Of a stretch of DNA of 64,000 nt, positions 32,918 to 41,375 are shown piece after piece. Position numbers and translations under genes: made by a program. The notes under the pieces were generated by a model. That model worked only from the letters and a program-made list of their open reading frames with translations. It was not told the DNA's origin and made no database searches. Positions within the stretch are counted from its first letter, which is position 1, and each line of letters starts with the position of its first letter. This stretch comes from Myxococcota bacterium. Lineage in GTDB: Bacteria > Myxococcota_A > UBA9160 > UBA6930. Location of the stretch: the NCBI GenBank assembly GCA_028285625.1, contig JANQOX010000022.1:186001-250000 (forward strand). The letters are read 5' to 3'.

Positions 32918-35131
32918 ATGAACCCCGACGCCAACCCCTCCGGCGCGCGCCGCGCCATGCTCGGCGCCGCGCTGCTGATGGCGGTGTTGATCGCGGGCCG
33001 CGCCGTACGCGACGCCCTGTTCCTCGCGGAGTTCGCCGTGAGCGAGCTCCCCTTGATGATGGTCGCGGCCGCCGCCCTCTCGATGCTGATGGCGGCGCTG
33101 GCCTCGTTCGTTCTCGCGCGCATCGCACCCGCCGTGGCCATCCCGGTCGCCCTGGCGGGGTCCGCAGTCCTCTTCGGGGCAGAGTGGCTCTGGCTCCAGG
33201 CCGACCCGCGGCCGGCCAGCGTCGCCATCTACCTCCACATCCATGCCCTCGCAACGGTCGCGATCTCGGGGTTCTGGACCGTCGTCAACGAGCGCTTCGA
33301 CCCCTACACGGCGAAGACCGTGGTGGCTCGGGCCGGTGGCTATGGGGCGCTCGGCGGTGTGCTCGGCGGACTGGCGGTCCTGCTGCTCGCACCCCGAATC
33401 GGGATCGCATCGATGCTGTTCGCGTTCGCGGCGCTCCACGCCGCGGCCGCCGCGACGGTCTACGCCCTGGGCCGGCCCGCACCCGCTTCGCGAGGGGCCG
33501 CGTCGCCCGGTGCGGATCGCGCTGCCAGTGCATCGGGCCTGGGTCAGCTCTTCCGCTCGCCCTTCGTGATGAGGATGGCCTTGCTGGCCGGGCTCATCGC
33601 CGTCACCGACGAGCTGGTCGCGTTCGCATTCAAGGCGGCCGCAGCCGCGAGCCACCCCGATCCCGATGGCCTCGTGCGGTTCTTCGCCCTCTTCTACACG
33701 GGCGCGAACGTCCTCGCATTCGGCCTCCAGACCGGCCTCGGCAGCCGCGCGCTCCGGGTGCTCGGCCTCGGCGGAACGATTGCCCTGGCTCCGGCCGTCA
33801 TCGCCGCGACGGCTGGGGTGGCCGGGGTCGTCGGCGGGCTCGCGGCGACGACGGCGGTCCGCGCCGCCAATGCCGCGTTCGGGTTCTCGTTCTTTCGCGC
33901 CGGATTCGAGCTGCTGTGGACGCCGATTCCCACGCGGTTGAAGCGCACGACGAAGTCGTACGTGGACGTCGGCGCCAAGAGCATCGGCGAAATGTCCGGC
34001 AGCGCCGCCGTGCTGCTGCTCGTCGCCGTAACGACCCACGCGACGACCGCCGTGCTCGCCTTGGCGGTGCTCACCTGCCTCCTATCGCTGTTCGTGATTG
34101 CATCGCTCCACCGCCGTTACGTGCGCCAGCTCGCCGACAACCTGCGCTCCGGCGCGGTGAGCGTGAGCGACGAAGAGGTGGTCGACGCCACCACCTCTCG
34201 GACGCTGGCCGAGAGCAAGGTCACCATCGACCGCGCCGAACTCGACGCCCGCCTTCGGCAACTCGACCGGGAGACCGAGGCCCGTGCTCGGGCGGAGGGA
34301 AGGGACGACCTGGCCGAGGCGCCAACCGGACCCGGCGAGAACGAGATCGAAGCCGTACTCGAGCGCATCTCTGCGCTGGGCGGAGGAGACCTCCAGGCCC
34401 GCCTCGAAGCGCTCGCCGACCCCGACCCGCGCCTGGTCCCGTTCGTACTGCCCTTGCTCGAGGATCCGGAGAGCCGAACCGCCGCAGTCGGGTGGCTGGC
34501 CGCCGTGGCTCCGCGTGCGACCGGGCAGCTCGAAGACGCGCTGCTGGACGCCGGTGAGCCCGCGCTCGTTCGGCGCTCGGTCCCCGAAGCCCTCGCGGCG
34601 AGCCAGAGCCGACGCGGGCTGGAAGCGCTGCTTCGCGGCCTCGACGAGGATGCCTTCGACCTGCGGCTCGCGTGTGGTCGTGCCGCGCTGCTCCTGACCG
34701 ACGCACGCAGGGATCTTCGCCTGGCTGCGCGCGACGTGGTGCCCCGCGTGGCGAAGGAACTGGAGATCCCGGACCGGCTCTGGGAGCAGCAGGGTCGCCG
34801 GCGCCACCTCCTGCGAGAGACCACGCCGCTGCTGGATGCCTCCCTGGTCGGTCGTGTCGATCGCAGCGTCGAGCACGTGTTCGATCTGCTCGGTCTCGCA
34901 CGCGGTCGCGAGGAGATGACGTCCACCCTGCAGGCCCTCTACTCCGAGGACAGGCACCTGCGCGGCACAGCGCTCGAGTTCGTCCACGCGATCCTCCCGG
35001 AGCGCCTGCGGAGCCTCCTGTGGCGGCGCATTCCGGGCGGCGCACCCACCCGCATCTCGGACCGAAGTGCCGAGTCGATCGTCGGCGAGCTCCTCGCGGC
35101 CCAGGCCCGCCGGGCCCCGGGAGAGCGCTAG
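32918..35131 (+). CDS. NTT/TLC-like (MFS-type) transporter fused to C-terminal HEAT repeats
   Basis: A 737-residue protein. About 11-12 helices cover residues 10-430, with the region ERFDPYTAKTVVARAGGYGA and a following Gly-rich helix pair that resembles nucleotide ATP/ADP exchangers (TLC/Npt family). A charged linker (about 440-480) leads to a cytosolic HEAT-like repeat domain (about 485-730, with ALADPDPRLVPFVLPLLEDP). Free-living bacteria have relatives with a fused repeat domain; substrates are not known. The ATG at 32918 follows GGGGGGCGGACC. It lies 31 bases after the sensor kinase and may be its partner or target. The longer open frame upstream is within the kinase gene. Confidence 0.75.
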   Translation: MNPDANPSGARRAMLGAALLMAVLIAGRAVRDALFLAEFAVSELPLMMVAAAALSMLMAALASFVLARIAPAVAIPVALAGSAVLFGAEWLWLQADPRPASVAIYLHIHALATVAISGFWTVVNERFDPYTAKTVVARAGGYGALGGVLGGLAVLLLAPRIGIASMLFAFAALHAAAAATVYALGRPAPASRGAASPGADRAASASGLGQLFRSPFVMRMALLAGLIAVTDELVAFAFKAAAAASHPDPDGLVRFFALFYTGANVLAFGLQTGLGSRALRVLGLGGTIALAPAVIAATAGVAGVVGGLAATTAVRAANAAFGFSFFRAGFELLWTPIPTRLKRTTKSYVDVGAKSIGEMSGSAAVLLLVAVTTHATTAVLALAVLTCLLSLFVIASLHRRYVRQLADNLRSGAVSVSDEEVVDATTSRTLAESKVTIDRAELDARLRQLDRETEARARAEGRDDLAEAPTGPGENEIEAVLERISALGGGDLQARLEALADPDPRLVPFVLPLLEDPESRTAAVGWLAAVAPRATGQLEDALLDAGEPALVRRSVPEALAASQSRRGLEALLRGLDEDAFDLRLACGRAALLLTDARRDLRLAARDVVPRVAKELEIPDRLWEQQGRRRHLLRETTPLLDASLVGRVDRSVEHVFDLLGLARGREEMTSTLQALYSEDRHLRGTALEFVHAILPERLRSLLWRRIPGGAPTRISDRSAESIVGELLAAQARRAPGER

Positions 35132-35218
35132 AACCGGGCGAAACGGCGACTTTCGATGGCGGTGGCCCACCGGTCTGCTAACCAGGGCCCTCGCTTTCGT
35201 CGGCAAGGAGGGCTCCCG

Positions 35219-36034
35219 ATGATCCGCTCGCTCACTCGCGTACTCGCCATCGCACTCACCACGCTCATGGGCGTGCAGGCCCTGCCGGCCGGGGCAGAGT
35301 CCTCGTCGACGGTGCTCGAACGCATCGCCGCGGGCAAGCTGCGCGTCGGCATGTCGGGCAACCAGCCGCCGCTCAACTTCGAGAGCAAGGACGGCCAGAT
35401 GATGGGCCTCGAGGTCGACATGGCCCGGGCGCTCGCCGCCCTGATGGGCGTCGAGCTCGAGATCGTGAAGACGCCGTTCGGCGACCTGCTCGGCTCCCTG
35501 GCCAAGGGCGACATCGACCTGGTCATGTCGGGCATGACGATCACGGCGGAGCGCAACATGCGCGCCGCCTTCGTGGGCCCCTACTACCTCTCGGGCAAGT
35601 CGATCCTCACCAAGTCGGCCACCCTGGCGGCCGCAGACGAGACCGGCGACCTCGACAAGGCCGACCTCACGCTGGTCGCTCTCGAGGGTTCCACGAGTCA
35701 GGCCTTCGTCGAAGCCCTGCTCCCGAACGCCAAGCTGATCACGGCGACGGACTACGATGCCGCAGTGAAGCTGCTGCTCGACGACAAGGCGCAGGCGCTG
35801 GTGGCCGATCAGGAGATCGTGGCGCTCACCGCCTTCCTCAACCCGCGTGCGCAGCTCGCCACCCTCACCCAGCCGCTTACCATCGAGCCCTATGGCATCG
35901 CGGCCGCGGCCGGCGACTCGCTGCTCCTCAACTTCCTCGAGAACACCTTCGGGGCGCTCGAAGCAGCGGGTGCGCTCGAAGCGCTGCGCAACCGCTGGCT
36001 CACCCAGGGCGACTGGGTCGACCAGCTTCCCTAG
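35219..36034 (+). CDS. Extracellular solute-binding protein family 3 (amino acid type)
   Basis: A 271-residue periplasmic binding protein. It has a signal peptide ending near ALPAGA-E (residue 24) and the family-3 pattern: LERIAAGKLRVGMSGNQPP, the Asp of EVDMARALAALMGVELE and the loop GDIDLVMSGMTITAERNMRA. It would bind an amino acid or similar polar solute. There is no ABC permease or ATPase gene near it, so it may serve a distant transporter or a sensor. The ATG at 35219 has AAGGAGG nine bases upstream. The next gene starts four bases after its stop. Confidence 0.85.
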   Translation: MIRSLTRVLAIALTTLMGVQALPAGAESSSTVLERIAAGKLRVGMSGNQPPLNFESKDGQMMGLEVDMARALAALMGVELEIVKTPFGDLLGSLAKGDIDLVMSGMTITAERNMRAAFVGPYYLSGKSILTKSATLAAADETGDLDKADLTLVALEGSTSQAFVEALLPNAKLITATDYDAAVKLLLDDKAQALVADQEIVALTAFLNPRAQLATLTQPLTIEPYGIAAAAGDSLLLNFLENTFGALEAAGALEALRNRWLTQGDWVDQLP

Positions 36035-36038
36035 CCGG

Positions 36039-37571
36039 GTGCGAATCGCCTGGGGCCTTCTCGGCCTCCTGGGGCTGCTCCTGCCCCGTCTGGCAGCCGC
36101 GGACGACCTGTTCGCGCTGAGCGAGATCGAAGCGCCCGGTCGCAGCGTCGCCGCGGAGCTCGCCGACCTCGACGGCGACGGTGACACCGACCTGTTCGTG
36201 GTCAGCCTGGTCGGGCTGCCCCCTGCCGAAGAGCGGCTGATCCGGGTCCACCTGCAGGCAGACGGAGCCCTGCCTCCTGCGCCCGACTACGTGATCCCGG
36301 TACCGCGATTCAGCTCGGTCTACGACATCGCGGACCTGGCAGAGACCCCAGGACACGAATTGGTCCTGCTCGGGCCGTCGGGCGTGGTGCTGCTCTCACT
36401 CGGCACGCCGGAGCCGACGCCTCTGGTGCTGCCGGTTCCGGGCGCCACCACGCTCGGCCCGGCGGAGGACGAGCGCGGCTTCGAGCCCTTCAAGCTGGTC
36501 TACGACGGCCTGGCCCCCGAACCCTGGATCGTGGTGCCCCAGATCGGCCAGCTCACGGCCCTGGCCCCGTCGGGCGAGGTCCGTGCCCAGCTCGACGTCC
36601 AGCGACGGGCCAACTACCTGACCATGCCCGAAACCGGGCTCGTGGCGATCGAGAGCGACTTCCAGGCGATTCTCGACCACCCCAAGCTGGCCCTCGGCGA
36701 CGTCGACGGCGACGGTCGAACCGACATGGTGACGGCCACCCGCCACGAGGTGCGGGTCTTCCTCCAGAAGCCGGATGGCGGCTTCGACCGCGAGGCCAGC
36801 CGTCGGTTGCCGCTCGGCCTGGTGACGCCCCGCGACCACATCCGGGGCTCGGGCGGCGTGTCGAGCGTCGCACGCGACGTGGACGGCGACGGGAGGATGG
36901 ATCTCCTGGTGTCCCACGTGCAGGGCAGCTTCACCGACTCGAACACGGTGCTTCGCCTGTTCATGAACGAGGGAGGCGCCTGGGATCTCACGGCGCCCAC
37001 CCAGGTCATCGAGGACGAGGGGGCGATCAACTCCGCTGCGCTCGTGGACTTCGACGGAGACGGCCGGCTCGAGCTGCTGCGGTTGTCGTTGCGTTTCGGC
37101 CTGCTCGAGGTGATCGAGACCCTGCTGAGCCGCGAGGTCGACGTGCAGGTGGCCATCCATGGCCTCGACGAGACGAGCCGCGCGTTCGAGGAGAAGCCGA
37201 GCACCCGCAAGCAGGTCTCGCTCGGCTTCAGCTTCGAGACCTCGCGGCCCAACGGCTTCCTGCCGACCGCCACGTCGGACCTGAACGGCGATGGCTACCG
37301 CGACTTCGTGTCTTCGGGGGACGGCGAGGCCATCGAGGTGTACCTCGGCGGCCCCGGCGGCCCCTTCGACGGCCGGCCCCAGCGGCAGTCCATGGAGACC
37401 ACGGGCGTGCTTCACTTCGGCGACGTGGACGGAGACCGGCTTCCGGACTTCGTGCTGTTCAACCCACATCACTTCGATGCACCGGTCCGCATCGGGCGGA
37501 ACCTGGGTGCGTTGAAGGGCACCGCCCCGAAGCTGACGGCACCGGACGCCGCGACGGAGACCCGCCCGTGA
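36039..37571 (+). CDS. Secreted FG-GAP/VCBS repeat protein
   Basis: A 510-residue protein with a signal peptide (IAWGLLGLLGLLLPRLAAA-DD). Calcium-binding FG-GAP-type loops recur: DLDGDGDTDLFVV, DVDGDGRTDMVTA, DVDGDGRMDLLVS, DFDGDGRLELLRL, DLNGDGYRDFVSS and DVDGDRLPDFVLF. These form a beta-propeller on the cell surface or in the periplasm. No enzyme domain is seen. The GTG at 36039 is the only start that gives a clean signal peptide; the frame upstream is inside the binding-protein gene. Its stop overlaps the M3 peptidase start as GTGA, so the two are coupled. Confidence 0.82.
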   Translation: MRIAWGLLGLLGLLLPRLAAADDLFALSEIEAPGRSVAAELADLDGDGDTDLFVVSLVGLPPAEERLIRVHLQADGALPPAPDYVIPVPRFSSVYDIADLAETPGHELVLLGPSGVVLLSLGTPEPTPLVLPVPGATTLGPAEDERGFEPFKLVYDGLAPEPWIVVPQIGQLTALAPSGEVRAQLDVQRRANYLTMPETGLVAIESDFQAILDHPKLALGDVDGDGRTDMVTATRHEVRVFLQKPDGGFDREASRRLPLGLVTPRDHIRGSGGVSSVARDVDGDGRMDLLVSHVQGSFTDSNTVLRLFMNEGGAWDLTAPTQVIEDEGAINSAALVDFDGDGRLELLRLSLRFGLLEVIETLLSREVDVQVAIHGLDETSRAFEEKPSTRKQVSLGFSFETSRPNGFLPTATSDLNGDGYRDFVSSGDGEAIEVYLGGPGGPFDGRPQRQSMETTGVLHFGDVDGDRLPDFVLFNPHHFDAPVRIGRNLGALKGTAPKLTAPDAATETRP

Positions 37572-39382
37572 CCCCCTCGACGCCCGCGCCGGATTGGGAC
37601 ATGACCCCGTACTTCGATTCGTTCGAAGGCGACGCCTACCTGGCGTTTCGCGGTGCGCTCCACGACGACCTCGATCGCCTGGCCCGCGAGATCGAAGGCC
37701 TCGACGCGCTGACCGGATCGGAGGCGCGCTGGGCGGCGGCCCTGGTCGGGGTCGAGGATGCCAACGCGCGACTCAACCACCTCGGTGGCTACCTGGGTTG
37801 CCTGTCGGCCGCCGACTCCCGGGACGAACGCGTGGCGGCAGAGGACGCGGCCCTCGCCGTGGCGCAGGCGAAGCTGAGGAAGATCCTGGTCGGGGTTCGC
37901 GCCGCACTGGGCGAGGCGCCGGACGCCGCGTTCGACGCCCTGCTGGCCCTGCCCGAAGTGGCCGCGGTGGCGCACTATCTGCGCCGCCTGCGCGAGCGTG
38001 CGCGTTTCGCGATGGACCCCGAGCGCGAGTCGCTGGCCGCCGACCTCGACACGACGGGCCTCTCGGCCTGGGGGCGTCTCTACAGCCGGGTCTCGGGCAA
38101 GCTCGAATTCGACCTCGAGGTGCCGGGTCAGGCGCCTCGCCGGCTGCCGGTCTCGATGGCCCGGAGCCTCTTCGAAGACCCCGACCCGGGCGTGCGCCGC
38201 GCCGCGTTCCAGGGCGCCAACCGCGCCTGGGAGTCTCAGGCCGACGTGATGGCGAGCTGCCTCAATGCCATCTCGGGCACGCGCCTGCTGCTCTACGAAC
38301 GGCGGGGCGTGGAGCACTTCCTCGATCCCGCGCTGTTCGATGCGTCCATCACGCGCCGCACCCTCGATACGCTGCTGGGTGTCGTGCGCGAACGCGCCGA
38401 ACTCCCGCGCGCCATGCTGCGGCGCAAGGCCGGCCTGCTCGGCCTCGACGCCCTGGGCTTCCAGGACCAGACGGCCCCCCTCCCCTTCGACGACGTGCCG
38501 CCGATCCCCTACGAGGTCGCACGAGGTCGCGTCCAGTCGGCCTTCGCCGACTTCCACCCCGACCTGGCCGCGTTCGCAGGGCGTGCCTTCGAGGGGCGCT
38601 GGATCGACTGGTCCGCGCGCCCGGGCAAGCAGCAGGGGGGCTTCTGCTCTTCGTCTCCCGTGATCGGCCAGTCGCGCATCTTCCTCACCTACCAGCAGAC
38701 CCTGGGCGACCTCGCCGTCCTCGCCCATGAGCTCGGGCATGCCTTCCACTCACACGTGATGCGCGACATGCGGCCCTGGGCGCGGCGCTACCCGATGACG
38801 CTGGCCGAGACGGCTTCGACGTTCGCCGAACAGCTGATCGTCGATGCGGTCCTCGGCGACCCCGAGGCCTCGCCGCAGGATCGCGCCACGCTGCTCGACG
38901 CGCGCATGCAGGATGCGGCGGCCTACCTGCTGAACATCCCCATGCGCTTCCACTTCGAGGAGCGCTTGTATCAGGAGCGCGCCGCCGGTGAGCTCTCGGT
39001 GACGCGGCTGTGCGAACTGATGCTCGATGCCCAGCGCACCTGGTACGGCGACGCACTGGCCGACGACCAGCTCGACCCGTGGTTCTGGGCTTCGAAGCTG
39101 CACTTCTACATCGCGGGCCTGAGCTTCTACAACTTCCCCTACACGTTCGGGTACCTGTTCAGCCTCGGCATCGTCGCGCGCGCCCGAGAAGCCGGCCCCG
39201 GCTTCGTGACCCAGTACGTGGACCTGCTGCGCCGGACAGGCAGCGACTCGGCCGAAGGCGTCGCGCGCGAAGCCCTGGGCGTCGACCTCGAGGCGCCGGA
39301 TTTCTGGCACGCCTCGATCGATGCCATCGAGGCCGAGTCCCACCAGTTCACGGAGAGCACCGAGGCCCTCTTCGCCAACTGA
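37568..39382 (+). CDS. M3-family oligoendopeptidase (PepF-like)
   Basis: A 604-residue zinc peptidase. The active site HELGHAFHSHVMRDM gives HExxH with the later Glu in MTLAETASTFAEQ, and the motif near the C-terminus (FYNFPYTFGYLFSLGI) is typical of oligoendopeptidase F. There is no signal peptide, so it should act in the cytoplasm on short peptides of about 7-17 residues. The start is GTG at 37568, overlapping the stop of the FG-GAP gene. It is the last gene of a tight 35.2-39.4 kb run with the solute-binding protein and FG-GAP genes; a joint role in peptide uptake and breakdown is possible. Confidence 0.9.
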   Translation: MTPSTPAPDWDMTPYFDSFEGDAYLAFRGALHDDLDRLAREIEGLDALTGSEARWAAALVGVEDANARLNHLGGYLGCLSAADSRDERVAAEDAALAVAQAKLRKILVGVRAALGEAPDAAFDALLALPEVAAVAHYLRRLRERARFAMDPERESLAADLDTTGLSAWGRLYSRVSGKLEFDLEVPGQAPRRLPVSMARSLFEDPDPGVRRAAFQGANRAWESQADVMASCLNAISGTRLLLYERRGVEHFLDPALFDASITRRTLDTLLGVVRERAELPRAMLRRKAGLLGLDALGFQDQTAPLPFDDVPPIPYEVARGRVQSAFADFHPDLAAFAGRAFEGRWIDWSARPGKQQGGFCSSSPVIGQSRIFLTYQQTLGDLAVLAHELGHAFHSHVMRDMRPWARRYPMTLAETASTFAEQLIVDAVLGDPEASPQDRATLLDARMQDAAAYLLNIPMRFHFEERLYQERAAGELSVTRLCELMLDAQRTWYGDALADDQLDPWFWASKLHFYIAGLSFYNFPYTFGYLFSLGIVARAREAGPGFVTQYVDLLRRTGSDSAEGVAREALGVDLEAPDFWHASIDAIEAESHQFTESTEALFAN

Positions 39383-39417
39383 GCCCGGGGCGCACACTCG
39401 CCGCCCCCGCGGGCGCT

Positions 39418-39436
39418 CGGCGCCCTTCAGGCGCCG
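39418..39436. terminator. Hairpin after the M3 peptidase gene
   Basis: CGGCGCC and GGCGCCG form a seven-bp stem with a five-base loop (cttca), 36 bases after the peptidase stop. There is no T tract, so this is a weak terminator call. Confidence 0.4.
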
Positions 39437-39508
39437 CCTCGGAGTGCCGATGCACGGTGCGCGTTGCCGCGCTGGCCCCTGGGGGTCCGTCCGGCGACCG
39501 AGACCGCC

Positions 39509-40816
39509 ATGGCCCATCCGAGCACCGGCAACTCCATCGGCAACTACACGATCTGCGAGCAGATCGGCAGTGGAGGCGTGGGCTCCGTCTGGAAGGCCGT
39601 CGACGAGAGCCTCGGGCGCACCGTGGCGATCAAGACCCTGCGCCCGGAGAACGCCGGTCGGGAGGGCTTTCTCGAACGACTGCGCTCCGAGGCCCAGACC
39701 CTGGCCCGCCTGAACCACCCCAACATCGCCACCGTCTTCAGCCTGGTGGAGGACGACACGGACCTGCACCTGGTGATGGAGTACGTGGAGGGCGAGACCC
39801 TCGCCCACGTGCTCAAGACCCGACCGCGCATGGACGTGCCCGACTGCTTCGCGCTCTACCACCAGGCGCTCGAGGGCATGCAGTACGCCCACGAAGCCGG
39901 CGTGGTGCATCGCGACCTGAAGCCCCAGAACCTGATGGTGAACGGCCGCGGCCTGCTCAAGGTGCTCGACTTCGGAATCGCTCGCGTGGACGGCACCCGT
40001 CGCATCACGCGCACGGGCCTGCTCGTCGGGACACCGGAGTACATGGCACCCGAGCAGGTGCGAGGCGGCGACGGCACGGTGGCGTCGGACGTCTACGCAC
40101 TCGGCGTGCTGCTGTACGAGATGCTGGTCGGACGGCCTCCGTTCACGGGAGGGGCCGAGTACGACGTGCTGCGCCAGCAGGTCGAAGCCACACCGCCGTC
40201 TCCACGAGCGCTCGGCGCCGGCTGCTCGGAGCAGCTCGAGGGGGTCGTGCTGCGCGCGCTCGAAAAGGCCCCCGCCGATCGCTTCGCGGACGTGCGGTCG
40301 CTGCGAGAGGCCCTGATCGAGGCGGGCGCCCCGGCGCCACCGGCGTGGGAGCTGCCCGCGCGCCCGGCCCTGCCCACGACGGACGAACGCAAGCCGCCGA
40401 CGGTGGTTCCCGGCAACGAGGAACTCGCCGCCACGCAAGAGCTCGTGATCCCACGAGAAACACGCACCCTGGACGCACTGCCCGAGCCGACGCCGCCGCG
40501 CCGACGCGTGCGGCTGTCGGTCGTGGCCGCGCTCGTGGTGGCCGCCGCGGCGAGCCTCAACTGGCTCGACCACCGGCCGGTCCCCAGCGCGGCCGAAGCA
40601 CCCGGCGAACTCGGTCTCGCTTTCGAAGCCGCGCCCGAGGCCCTGCCCGAGCCGGCGAACGTTGCCGACGAAGCGATCGCAGAGCCCGCCGAGGTCGCGT
40701 CGGAGCCGCAGGCCGAGCCCATGCGGCCGCGGCCTGCATCGCGCATGGTGCCGTCGCATCGCGAGCCCACCCCGCGCCAACCGGCGCCGCGAAGGTGGGA
40801 GGTGCGAAGGCAGTGA
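39509..40816 (+). CDS. Ser/Thr protein kinase with C-terminal membrane helix
   Basis: A 435-residue Hanks-type kinase with the usual layout. The kinase domain is at residues 10-275, with IGSGGVGSVWKAVD, ATP lysine K42, HRDLKPQN (D136) and DFG (D154). A Pro/Glu linker leads to a helix near 333-351 and a Glu/Ala/Pro-rich extracytoplasmic tail of 80 residues that has no recognised sensor domain. The ATG at 39509 is chosen over 39464 because it begins close to the kinase fold; a ribosome site is weak for both. The stop overlaps the next gene's ATG by one base (TGATG). Confidence 0.87.
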   Translation: MAHPSTGNSIGNYTICEQIGSGGVGSVWKAVDESLGRTVAIKTLRPENAGREGFLERLRSEAQTLARLNHPNIATVFSLVEDDTDLHLVMEYVEGETLAHVLKTRPRMDVPDCFALYHQALEGMQYAHEAGVVHRDLKPQNLMVNGRGLLKVLDFGIARVDGTRRITRTGLLVGTPEYMAPEQVRGGDGTVASDVYALGVLLYEMLVGRPPFTGGAEYDVLRQQVEATPPSPRALGAGCSEQLEGVVLRALEKAPADRFADVRSLREALIEAGAPAPPAWELPARPALPTTDERKPPTVVPGNEELAATQELVIPRETRTLDALPEPTPPRRRVRLSVVAALVVAAAASLNWLDHRPVPSAAEAPGELGLAFEAAPEALPEPANVADEAIAEPAEVASEPQAEPMRPRPASRMVPSHREPTPRQPAPRRWEVRRQ

Positions 40817-41313
40817 TGCGACGTTCGCTGCTCGCGGCCGCGATGACGGGGCTGCTGCTCGTGAACCTGGGCTGCGCCCAGTGGGTCGGCAGCATGCGGC
40901 GCGCCATGCGTGCGCCGGGCGAGCGACTCGTCGATCTGCCCGATCGGGTGGCGCGCGACTACGACTGCGACGAGCGCTCCCTGCCCTTCTTCCAGCTCGA
41001 GGCCCATCAGGTGAACCCGATCCGGGTGAACCCGGGCACCGAGTTCAACCACCACGTGGTCTACGTGCTGTGCCCCGTCGCCCCGACCGAGGTCGTGACC
41101 GGCCGGCTCGTGACCCGCATCCGCTTCAAGGGCGAAGCCCAGGTGATCGAAGAGGTCGCCGGCTACGAGATGAAGCCCGGGCGCTGGGCGGTCGACGCGT
41201 TCGTGCGTCTGCCGGGCGACGCCGAGTCGGGCGTCTACGCCCTGGAGCTGGTCTTCGAGAGCGAGCCCATCCAGCTCGAGGAGCGGATCACCTTCGGCGT
41301 GGAAGCCCCCTAG
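40816..41313 (+). CDS. Lipoprotein translationally coupled to a Ser/Thr kinase
   Basis: A 165-residue protein with a lipobox LLLVNLGC (Cys at 21). The mature part has a charged segment followed by a beta-rich domain of about 110 residues (FNHHVVYVLCPVAPTEVVTG to the final beta strand). I know no family for it. Its ATG at 40816 shares a base with the kinase stop. Because the kinase has only a featureless periplasmic tail, this lipoprotein could be its envelope partner, but that is inference. The longer open frame on this strand reaches far upstream and is shadow. Confidence 0.6.
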   Translation: MRRSLLAAAMTGLLLVNLGCAQWVGSMRRAMRAPGERLVDLPDRVARDYDCDERSLPFFQLEAHQVNPIRVNPGTEFNHHVVYVLCPVAPTEVVTGRLVTRIRFKGEAQVIEEVAGYEMKPGRWAVDAFVRLPGDAESGVYALELVFESEPIQLEERITFGVEAP

Positions 41314-41351
41314 AACAAAGGGGATCCCAGCCTCGCGCGCTGCGCAGTACA

Positions 41352-41369
41352 CTCCTCCTGGGGGAGGAG
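41352..41369 (+). promoter_or_regulatory. Hairpin containing the Shine-Dalgarno of the acyl-CoA ligase gene
   Basis: CTCCTCC (41352-41358) can pair with GGAGGAG (41363-41369) across a four-base loop. The right arm is the ribosome-binding site of the gene starting at 41376. If formed in the mRNA it would hide the site and lower translation. Confidence 0.4.
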
Positions 41370-41375
41370 CACGAC

